From the NCBI GenBank assembly GCA_037176885.1, contig JAWWNJ010000009.1, positions 1,550,001-1,614,000 of the forward strand: 64,000 bases of DNA. The letters run 5' to 3'. This stretch comes from Favolaschia claudopus. Lineage: Eukaryota > Basidiomycota > Agaricomycetes > Agaricales > Mycenaceae. The translations under genes were made by a program, and so were the position numbers. Numbering within the stretch: position 1 is the first letter of the stretch; each line of letters begins with the position of its first letter. A model generated the notes under the pieces. The model had not been told where the DNA came from. It did not search any database and saw only the letters and a program-made list of their open reading frames with translations. This document shows positions 46,150 through 55,522 of this stretch, piece by piece.

Positions 46150-47640
46150 GAGTGGCCCCGCTCTCAAGTGCCCGCGAGGAGAAACCGCCCGTGGTGTCGG
46201 GTCATAGTCTCGGTGTTCCCGAAGGCAAAAATGGCGGCCGAGTTAGATCGTTGGGGCAGGGCAGAGTAGAGCACAAAAAAAATAGAAGACTTACCGTGTC
46301 GTAGTAGAGTGAATAAATTGGTTTGAAGTCCTAGAACAAGGAATAAGTGAGGATTCGAGATTGAAGGGTTGCGACGCACCTGAGACTGGGGATTTGAATG
46401 TTTTTGACTCGGTGGAAGTGTGTCAACGTGAGTAAAGGCGGCGACAGCTGATCGGAATAGTCGGTTTGAGCTGTTAAACGCGTCGTGTGCGTTGAATCTA
46501 GTAGAAAATGAGCATCAAGAATAAATGGAAATGTAAGTGAACGCACTTTGACGCGCCGCGTTGCTCGGCGGAACACAAAATCTCGAGTTTTGAAACTCCT
46601 CGGCGCGTCTTGATGGTTGGAGAACGCGGGGGCGGGCGCGTCGCGTCGGTGGCGGGAAGGCGAAATATCGAACTTTAAAAATATTCAAGGCGCTGGAGCT
46701 ATATTAGCATCGTCAATGGTTAGAACAGTGATTGCACACACCGGAACGCGACGCCTCGCTCGGCGGAACGCGAACAATGGAATTTGAAGGTTCTGGGCGC
46801 ATTAGACGTCGCCGGTGGTTGTAAAACGCGATGGTGGAGTCGACAGAATCATGCCGGTCGCGGGAACGCGAAAAATTGAACTTTGAACAGCTGTAGAAAG
46901 CATCAGCATCAAGTTTGGTTGGAATGAAAAGGAAACGCACCTCGACGCGTCACGTCGCTCGCGGAAACGCCAAATCTAAACTCGAGAACTCTCTTGACCT
47001 CCTACACATCAGATGTAAGTGCCTTGCTCGGCGGAAGGCGAAAAATCGAATTTTGAATTCTGGAAGTAAATCAGTGTTGGGATTGTATTGGATGAGAAGG
47101 GAACGTACTTGAACGCGTCTTGTCGCTCGCGGGAACGCGAAATCCAAAATTTGAATGTATACGACGCGTCAGGAGGGCCTGAGAGTAGGTTGAACGCGTC
47201 AGAGTGAAGCTCAAGTGAATGTTCAACTTCAACATAAGTACCTTTGGAAGTATACCTCTCGCTCGCGGGACGTCCAAAACTTGAATCGAAACTTTGAGGG
47301 GTCGGAGATGAAGGTAAACGCTGTAGAAGTACGTCAGTGAGTGTCGAAGATAACTCAGACCCAGCACTGACCTCCAACGACGACTCAGATAGCGCCTCGG
47401 GGATCTCGGCGACGTTGGAATCCGAATGTAAACTCAATTGCGGCGGCGGCGTCGAGGGGGTAGGTGGTAGTAGAGGGGAGTAAGAGGAAATACGTCAACG
47501 ACGACCTCCGCCGAAGTGTTGGGAGCCAGGGCAACGGGGAGAGGAGGGGGAGGAAGAGAGGTTTGTCGAGGTGAAGAGGGCAGCGACGACGAGAAGAAAT
47601 TTGGGCAGCATGGGGGCATAATCTAGGGAAGTGGGAAAAG
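46150..47640 (-). other. Minus-strand micro-exon array with repeated core
   Basis: On the minus strand, good introns alternate with short exon-like pieces: a GTGCGTTTCC donor at 46942 pairs with TTTCTACAG at 46893, and GTACGTTCCC at 47107 with TTACTTCCAG near 47060. The pieces share a core, TTCAAATTTCGATTTTCGCG then TTCCCGCGAGCGAC, seen in about eight diverged copies starting near 46557, 46650, 46755, 46858, 46952, 47027, 47120 and 47260. Upstream (47611) an ATG opens a short signal-peptide-like peptide MLPKFLLVVAALFTS. No continuous frame runs through the array. It could be an RNA gene, a decayed gene, or a fast-evolving secreted protein gene. Confidence 0.55.
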
Positions 47641-47663
47641 GTGGTGAGTGTTTGGGACAAGGG

Positions 47664-47767
47664 TTTATATAGATACGCGTACCATTGGCCTTGTTTACGC
47701 GAATTCAACAAGGCGTGACTTGGTTGATTCAACCAAATAGAACCAACGACACGCGTCTCTATATAAA
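47664..47767. promoter_or_regulatory. Palindromic, probably bidirectional TATA/MCB promoter
   Basis: The arm TTTATATAGATACGCGT (47664-47680) is repeated in inverted form at 47751-47767 with one mismatch in 17. Each arm has a TATA box pointing outward and an ACGCGT box on its inner side. The spacer contains further palindromes: GCCTTGTT...AACAAGGC (47688-47695 and 47707-47714) and TTGGTTGATTCAACCAA (47720-47736). A CCAAT motif lies at 47682-47688 on the minus strand. Pyrimidine-rich leaders follow on both sides. Confidence 0.7.
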
Positions 47768-48512
47768 GAGCTGTTAGCCGAATATCTGCCCACCTTTTCT
47801 CCCCAAACTATGCTCCCACTCTGCGAAATTCTGGCGCTCAGTAAATTATTTATCGCTTCAACATACCGCTTACCTCCTCATGGACGCCGCTCAAGACGAT
47901 GATGCAAGGTGGATGGGTTGCATCCAGAGCTGTTGGAACGGATTGAGGGGCTCTACTTGTGGTGTGTTACGCATTCTCTTTGTGTTTATTACCCTGCTCA
48001 ACGTGCTTGCTATCAAGACATATATTTCAAGAAATTCAACCAAGCTCCGCGTCGCTGCTCCCGGTATCAGAACAACGGCTCTATGGCTAGCTCTCAAAAC
48101 GTCGATTCTACTCACCTGCTTCTCGTAGTTCCATGTGCTTGAAGCCATTCACAACATTCGGATTCAACGCAAATTCAACACTTGAATTCAACCTTAACCA
48201 CCTTCATCTGCGCCCTCCTCAATCTGCGTGAGCTCAAGAGATCCACCCTCAGCGCTCAGCTCTCATTCTGCCTTCATTCCAGCACTCTGATCCCGTCTAC
48301 TACCCTGAAAAATCAACCTCGTGTGCATCAACCGAATATTCCGACTGCGCAACATTTGATCTCATATCGCTTATAAGACTTACGTTCAGCTCAAAATAGT
48401 TCTCTGAGTCAAATCAGACAGGTGTGTGGGAGATTGGTGGATTTACGGCTTGCAAGTGGGGGGAATCGGCAGGTAGCTACGCGCCAGCATTTTGCTTTCT
48501 GGTTTGCTGACA
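47768..48512 (+). other. Plus-side transcript region of unit 1
   Basis: Downstream of the plus-strand TATA box comes a CT-rich leader and an ATG at 47880 (MDAAQDDDAR). The following frames are short and I recognise no family. A second frame from 47909 includes HPELLERIEGLYLW, weakly reminiscent of an F-box start. Confidence 0.3.
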
Positions 48513-48533
48513 ACGGCCGCGATGCGGCCGTTT
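48513..48533. repeat. Perfect 9-bp inverted repeat, GC-rich hairpin
   Basis: AACGGCCGC, loop GAT, GCGGCCGTT. It can form a 9-bp stem with a 3-nt loop on either strand. It lies just downstream of an outward minus-strand TATA box. Confidence 0.85.
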
Positions 48534-48545
48534 TGCGTTAGAGAG

Positions 48546-48556
48546 CTTATATAGAG
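48546..48556 (-). promoter_or_regulatory. Minus-strand TATA box
   Basis: CTCTATATAAG on the minus strand, in a context similar to the TATA arms at 47664-47767. Confidence 0.4.
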
Positions 48557-50069
48557 TCCATGTATCTAGAACAATTGAAGGCATGTTTTACGAACGAATC
48601 ATACTGCGATGATATTAATTCGGACGCGTGAATGCAAAGACTCAGAAACTGAAAACTCACCCCAGAGCTGACGTTGGATCGAATTCTGCTAGAAAGCAGA
48701 GGGTATTTGAGGGATACATCAACCTCAAGTGCGAAGAGAGAGAGCCATAGAGCGAGCGACACAAGGGCGACGCGCGTCGCGCGACGTGGTTTTGGAAGAG
48801 TTCAACTTCCCAAATCGGGAGCTGTCAATCGCTCCGCGATTTCGGACCGAACGCCGATCTTTGCTTCCGTCGCTCATCTCCGTTCAACAAATCTGGCTAT
48901 TTATGACGATACCCTCAAGGCAGGTCTCAAGTCGACTTGATACTGTATTCTATAGGCTACAACCCTACTCTGTATCTGAAATGGGCCTCCGTTCCCCAGT
49001 GAAACTCAGTTAAATCGGAAATCTGCTCAAAACGCGACGCGTTCGAAAGTTCAAGATTGACAACTTACGCTATGATATGTCGCGTAAGAGTTCGCGTACC
49101 GCACCCATTATGCCGTGTCGAAGTCCCACACACGCCGTCTGACTCTCTGGAACCTCTGCAATTTTTTGTCTTCCTTCCACATCGCTCCTTTCTGGTTTCT
49201 GGCCTTTGTCTGCGCTGCGCGAGCCGACGACTCTATGTTTTTGGCAAGAAATTGCGAGCTCTAAGGTGAGCTCTTGAATCTACATCCTTATCTAGCTAAG
49301 GTATATTTTAACACTCGATTTCCAGGACGACATTGCGGCGAGCGCAATTTTCAACCTCGGACGCCTGCCGACTACCCTACGATACTAATAACTGACAGTA
49401 GGACTACAAGAAGTATTCAAGACACCGTATGATGAAGTTACAACTACTCTCGACGCCGTCGCTTCGCGCTTGCGCCGCCCAGTTCCCACTCAACCAAAAT
49501 CCAACCATCACACCCCGACAAGCGTCCTAAGGCCAGGGGGCCTTCAGAACCATCATTCCGCCGCCGATACGAGTTGAACGAGGCCCGGGACGTGCGCGGG
49601 GGAGGAGGTCGGCATTTGAGTTCGACGTCGTCGGCGGCGGCGCGACGATCAACAGCTCAACTTGACGTTCCCACGCCCTGGGTGGTAAAGGTGAGGGGAG
49701 GCGCGGGGTCCTGAGGGTTGAATCGTACTCACAGCGAAGGTAGGGGTCCCCGTCCTCGACGACGACGACGACAGCGGCGGTGGCGGCGGAGGGATGAGCT
49801 CGGGCTGAGGCGAGGGACATCGGTAAGTTGGTTCCAGTGGAGAGATGAAGAAGATGGCGGCTTACAGGGGGTCCTAGAGGTTGAGATGTGGTCGACGACG
49901 CCGACGACAGCGACGACGACGAGGCCAGCAACACCGACGAGGGCAGGCGGGGGCGGCGGGGATGTTCAAGATGGAGAGGTGGTGAGGGTGCTGGATCCCG
50001 GGGTGGGTAGGGGAGTAGGAGGGCAAGTGGGTGGGGGGAAGTAATGAAGGTGAGTTGTTGTACGCTCCT
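48557..50069. other. Low-complexity spacer between promoter units
   Basis: There is no conventional gene. It includes a well-formed intron on the plus strand (GTGAGCTCTTG at 49266 to TTTCCAG near 49325) and GAC/GGC-rich stretches near 49570-49930. On the minus strand a leader running left from about 50050 has an alanine/serine-rich frame ending in a GTGAGT donor near 49735. Confidence 0.35.
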
Positions 50070-50157
50070 CTTTATACGAACGCGCTGCCGGTGGCTGGGC
50101 TGAGTGGCTGGGCTGAGTTAAACGAGAGCACGTGCATGTTGAACATCCCTATATAAG
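50070..50157. promoter_or_regulatory. Second probable bidirectional TATA promoter
   Basis: A minus-strand TATAAAG with an adjacent GCGCG lies at 50070-50085, and a plus-strand CTATATAAG at 50149-50157. Between them are two tandem copies of GTGGCTGGGCTGA (50091-50103 and 50104-50116) and a GCACGTGC palindrome with a CACGTG E-box. The layout repeats that of the promoter at 47664-47767. Confidence 0.55.
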
Positions 50158-50159
50158 CA

Positions 50160-53100
50160 GCTCGACAACACTCTCAATTCCCCATCTCCCCCCACTTCTC
50201 TCCCACTTCCCTCTACCCTCTCCTGCCTCCTCCTGCCTCTTCTGGCACCTTCCCCGACCTCTCCCGACATCTCCTCGACCCCCGCGGGCTTCCTTTCCCG
50301 ACGGTTCGACTTTGGCGCCGACATCGACCTCGACGACCCCGACGCCACTCGAGGTATTCCGCCTCATTCTTCCTTATTCGCGCTCTTATGCTTATTTCTA
50401 GGCTCCTACTGAACTCTTGTTCAAGTAGCTTCAACACCGCAGTCGCTGTCTTCAACTTGCGGCACATTTTGAACTTCAACATTGGTACGTTTCTCTTATT
50501 TCTGGCTTAGCTGCTTACTGACTACTCCATAGCATTGTCTCTTTCGATTTCACCCTCTCCCTGTGCTCCCGAACGCACTTTCAAACCATCAAGTTCGAAT
50601 CTCGTTCAACTTCGATTCAATACGGCTGGGTTTGTTGGCGGGAAGGCTTTTACGGGTTGCATGGGTTAGGTTCGGGGCTACTAGGGTAACAGGTGCGTCT
50701 TTTAATTCGTTCTCTTCAATCCCTTTCAACGTTCAACTGACTCGCTTTCATTTCAGTTCACCAACCTCCTTCAATCAAGGCAAACGCTTCAATTCGCTTC
50801 GAACCATACAAACAGGTGAGTTTTAGTTCTATCTGTTGTTCCATTTTCAACTTCGTTGACTCTACCCCAGCTTGCTTCACTTTTGACTCGACGATTCGGA
50901 TTTTGTGGCGGTCTGTGGTGATGCCTGCAAGTCTTGTATTGGTTGGGTTTTGGGTTTTGTTCAAACGGTGCGTCGTTCTGCTTTTCTTGCTTCATTCAAC
51001 TGTTGAATTGACTTGTTTTTTTCTCTATAGCTCGCAGATCTAACGGATCAGGTTTTGATTCAACTCACCAGGTGCGTCTTAGTGTTTTAGTTGAACTGCA
51101 GAGTCCAAGTAAACTGACTCCCGCTTCTCTAGAACTCGGATTCTGTGCATATTCACGTCGGTATGTATTTCACTCTATGGTCATTCAACTTGCTGACTTG
51201 CCTGCTTCTTACCTTGCAGACCCGCTCGACTGTTATGGCGTCGGATTGAGGGGAGGATGTTTTGGTTGGTTGAATTTTGGACACGGTTCAACTGGTACGT
51301 TACCTGACTTGTTTACTTTGCTTTCAATTCAGCTAACTGAGCCTAACTCGACTTTCCTAGACCTTTGTATTCGGTTGATCGGGTTTGATTTTGGTTCAAT
51401 CGTACGATTCTTACTTGGTGCGTCGTTCCTAACCCTTACTTTACATTCAACAATGCTGACGTCGTTCTAATTGATAGTAGCTACTCTGAATCTACAAGTC
51501 TTCTCTTGGTGCGCATTCCTTGTTCTTACTCTATGCCCGTTCACTGACTCGTGTTATTTTCAAATCTTAGACACTACCTTGACTCTACCTTGAAGCACGA
51601 TGGACTAGTGAATGGGATATTAAGCCGAACGGATGCTGGGGCAGTTAAAGGTGCGTTTGACTCAAATATGCCGTCTCGAATAATTACTGACTCGTCTCAA
51701 CCTCTAGCAGTTTGCACAACGGCAGGTCTCTATGGTGAGTTATCGTTACTTTGACTCGTAATCGCTGACTTGGTTACCTTTTCACAGTGTCCCCGTTGAA
51801 CGAAAATCGAGTACTTTGAGGTTGGATTGAGGGTCAGGATCGGGTTATTGGGTTGATTCAGGTGCGTTGTATTCATTCTCTTCGCTATACTTTCAATTCA
51901 CTGACCTTTTACAGACCGGGAGTTATCGATTTCGGGGCGGGCTTGAATTTCGTATCAACTGTTAGAGGTGTGCGTTCATTTGTTCTATACCCCCTTAACC
52001 TCCTTATACCGACTCGTTTCAAAATCCCTAGACTCGTACTCGACCCTTCTTTCAAGTTGAGTGTCTAACATTCGACTTGTCTTCAATTGGTGAGTTTACT
52101 ATCTTCGTTCGATCTGTTGCACGATTGACTCTCTCATCTCAGTCTTCAACGCACTTGTTCACCGCCGACTCGCATCAAGATCTGACTCTAAGGTACGTTT
52201 ATACCGACCTTGCATCTATTCAAATAGATCTAACCCGTTCACACAGTCGGACGCACCTTAATCGTACTACGGGGAGACTATCGCCAAACTCATCCAGCCT
52301 CTTGCGCTCGAATTCAGGCTTCGATACAGGTAGCCTAGGCTTTGGTCCATTACTTATAAGGTATGTCTTCGACCTTTGTCTTGGATCAACAACTCTAAAC
52401 TAACCTTTACTTGATACTTCAAGGTTAGTACCATTTTCTTATGTCGGATCGACACTCAACACTCAACTACTTGCCTTTCAATCAATAGGTGTACTGAACT
52501 GGATCAAGGTCGGCCTTGAGGTGTGCAAGGGTATTGAGTTGAAGGTACGTTTGCTTTTGCTTTGAATTAGTGTTCGAGTCATTGACTTGTACCTCTCTCT
52601 CACTTGAAGGTATGTACATCGAGGGCAAGGCTTACCTTGATTGACGCCTCGATGACCATTGACATGAACTCAAGGTACGTCGACCCTAACTTCGAATTGA
52701 CTAACCTTTTCGTCACGTATCTCTAGTTTTAAACTTCATTCAGTATCGACATGCTATCTTCGACGGTGACATCGATGGATTGGAGGATGGAGACCATCGC
52801 AGGTTGACCGGTACCAGATCTTACTTAAGTGGTCTATGCCATACGATGCTAAGGTTAGCCCTTATCTACTTTGATTCAAGGATAGCTTGGACTGATTACT
52901 TTCATTCAAGTTGACGAGTCAAGACTCCACCCAAATCCTCGAGGTATCGACTTGGTTAAGGTACGCCGGCTACTTTACTTAGCTACTACATATAGGATCA
53001 CATTTAAACTCTAGATTGAGACCCGCGCCGAACTCGACGAAGCAATTAGATAGAAGGATTCTTTCTTATAGTGTACATTGTATGTATTCGCTACAAGTAG

Positions 53101-53660
53101 ATTTGAGTGAACGCAATTGAATTCAAGTAATTAATTAGATACAAAGCGTAGAATTAACCAACTTGACTGACTACAAAGTCCATACCAAGCCGAATGCGCC
53201 CACTCAACGCGCAGCCGAAGGCTACAGCGGCGCGCGCTCGTCGAAATGGGTATGTGTTATTGCGGTATTCACCGCTTGAAGGCTTTCCGCTGACTTATGT
53301 TTGTAGGGTGTACGGGTCGCGGACTTGGAGGGCTGATGAGTTGGGGAGGCGAGGGGTCGGGCTAAGGTGTGTCGCTGGTGCGCAGCGATGTGCCATGTTA
53401 TTTGGAACCCTTCTGACTCGGTTGTAGATGGCGTTGGGGACGCAAGGGGTCGGGGTGTGCTGCAGCGCGAGTACTCAGAGGTAAGCAGGCACCGTTTCGA
53501 AGCCACTGCGCTGATTCGCGCAGTCTACTAGTAAGTTGTAGACTTCGCGCGTATTTGGATTGCTGGGAATCGGCAAGTCAGCGCGCAAGAAAGATTCAGA
53601 GGTTAGCAAACGCACCAATTCTCGTCCTCCTGAACTGACTTCCCTGCAAGGCTCAAGCAG
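50160..53660 (+). other. Plus-strand array of about 25 short introns
   Basis: After the TATA box and a long CT-rich leader without ATG, the sequence is an almost unbroken series of GT-AG introns of about 48-66 nt and exon-like spacers of about 28-100 nt. Clear introns include 50485-50532, 50693-50755, 50815-50869, 50968-51030, 51072-51132, 51161-51219, 51295-51360, 51509-51570, 51862-51914, 51968-52031, 52090-52142 and 52193-52246. Donors are mostly GTGCGT, GTACGT or GTGAGT; branch regions are CTGACT or CTAAC. The spacer at 51788-51861 has stops in all three frames, and the spacers at 50870 and 51031 cannot be joined in frame, so a normal protein is unlikely. Confidence 0.6.
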
Positions 53661-53941
53661 GCAGAGTTGATTCGACGCGAGGAGGAGAGAAGGGTGGTGG
53701 GGCGTTGAACTTGAGGAATGGACGCGAGGCGAACGCAGAGGGAGGCTTTGAATTGAAGTTGCAGGAGAGGGCGATCGGGCGAACGCGACGAGTTGGCGTG
53801 GAGAGTGAGAGAGACGCGTGAAACAGTCAACAACAAAAAACGAAAAAAAGAAAAAAGGCAGTCGGCGATCGCCGGTTCTTGATGCTCAGCCCTCTCCAAC
53901 CAACATCCTTCCGACAGCACTTTTCTTCTCTACGTCGGGTC

Positions 53942-54563
53942 ATGAAGTACATCTCCGGCGACGTACGGGCCCGACGCTCTCCGTCTTCAGGCGGCACGCT
54001 GAACTGTGGCAGGAGCTCGCGCAAATGATAAAGAGCGGCAAAGTGCCGAATCAGGATTATCTCGTCGTGGATGTGCGCGACGATGATTACGCTGGTGGAA
54101 ATATCAAAGACGCGTTCAACCTCCCGTCGCGAGAGTTTCACACTGGCGTGTACGATCTTGCGCAGAAGAGCGCCGATGTTAAGGTCGTGGTGTTTCATTG
54201 CGCTTTGTCGCAGATGCGGTGAGTGCTATTCATCATAACGCGTTATTTTGCTCTTTGCTCAAATGGCGTATGTAGAGGTCCCAAAGCGGCGCGTGTGAGC
54301 GCTCAATAGTACATCGCCCTGTTCATTGTACTGATCGATACCCGAAGATCTACGAGGAAACGCGAACTAATTTGAATCTCGCGCAAGCCAAGTCTCAAGA
54401 AGTATACATTTTGACGCATGGTTTCACGGGCTTCCAGCAAAAGTTCAAGGTGAGGATGCTGGTGCAAGTTTCTGCTTGACACCGACGATATTTTCAGGAC
54501 GACCCAGCGCTCATCGAGAACTGGGATAAGGACGTATGGGAAAACGCGGAAGAATGGAGTTGA
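53942..54563 (+). CDS. Cdc25-like rhodanese phosphatase, copy B
   Basis: Second copy of the small HCX5R phosphatase. Exons 53942-53962, 54013-54218, 54276-54294, 54348-54449 and 54498-54563 give 137 aa, the same size and exon pattern as copy A. Differences are few: MIKSGKVP in place of MMKSGKAP, and AQAKSQE in place of AQDKSQE. It keeps its own upstream sequence, so it is the more likely expressed copy. Expected role is a phosphotyrosine phosphatase or arsenate reductase of the Ych1/Ibp1 type; which of the two is not decidable here. Confidence 0.9.
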
Positions 54564-54704
54564 ATTCCATGTAAATGACTGTGTAACCCATAGAGAATCA
54601 TTGATTGAGGGCTTGACCCAAACAAGATCGAATATAAAGTTGCGAATCGCGGGCGATGTTGAGTAGCTGCTTTTGCAACAAGGGTAGCTTTCTATTGGAA
54701 TAGA

Positions 54705-54870
54705 TCATCCCGAGCTAGACTCTTTGTCGTCCTCTTTCTTCAATCGTAGTTGTTTTGGTAGCTTTTCGATAGCCAGTCGCGTCAACTGTCGCTGGTCTTC
54801 AAGTCGTTTGGTACAAAAATGACTGGAGGAACAAGAGTGAGCGCCATTTCTAAAGCGAATGTGGCATGGA
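54705..54870 (-). CDS. Last exon of a small unknown protein, copy B
   Basis: Same minus-strand frame as at 43457-43620, ending KEDDKESSSG. Between the copies the two changes inside the conserved part are synonymous (Leu and Thr codons). The 5' exon was not found. Confidence 0.4.
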
Positions 54871-55522
54871 ATTTACAAGGAAGTGAGCGATATTACAGCC
54901 CAAGTGAACATGCCCCAACTCCCCGCGACTACGGGATCTGACAGATTGTGAGTATCTCAATGCGAGGAAAATTCTTCGGGCGTACGGGCAGACATTCCTC
55001 GTATGAATCCGATACCTGAATATCAAATCCGTAATTGAGAAACAATGAGTGTGGACCTCCACAACTTACCGACACCACTGGCAATTCCGGCTAGAAGACT
55101 GTTCCGTGCGCAAGGGACTTGACCAATGTGACCTGCACTCTTTACTAGCACACGGGCTCGTTAGAGGCTCTGAGTTACCTCGAAGTCGCGAAATAATCTC
55201 ACTCGGAAGGAATCTGAAACGAGGTTGCCCGTTGAGGGCGGGCCGAGGCTCGGGGGTGGGATGTTCGCGGGATCGTCTACCACGCCGGATTGTTGTTTAG
55301 GGTCAGGCATACGCAGTGATAACTTGGAGGTGGGGGTTTGAGTCCAAGTAATGAACTGACGGCAAGTCACATGCCGACTCGGAGGCGTCACTTTTCTGCT
55401 TGACTTCCGCTTCCACCTGGGATGAACGCCACTCATTGACTCGGAGTTACATGCTGCTAATCGGTCCTACGTGCCTATCCCTCTACTCCCGCAACTTGGT
55501 GCTACAGAGTTAGTGCTCAGAA

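Noticed and set aside
46550..47290. The ~95-bp repeats as a CRISPR array
   Set aside because: The cores are diverged, spacing is irregular, the repeats contain splice donors, and the genome is eukaryotic.
50870..50967. Open frame through the spacer reading ILWRSVVMPASLVLVGFWVL as a membrane-protein exon
   Set aside because: Only one frame is open here, and it cannot be joined in frame to the next spacer, which has a stop in the required frame.
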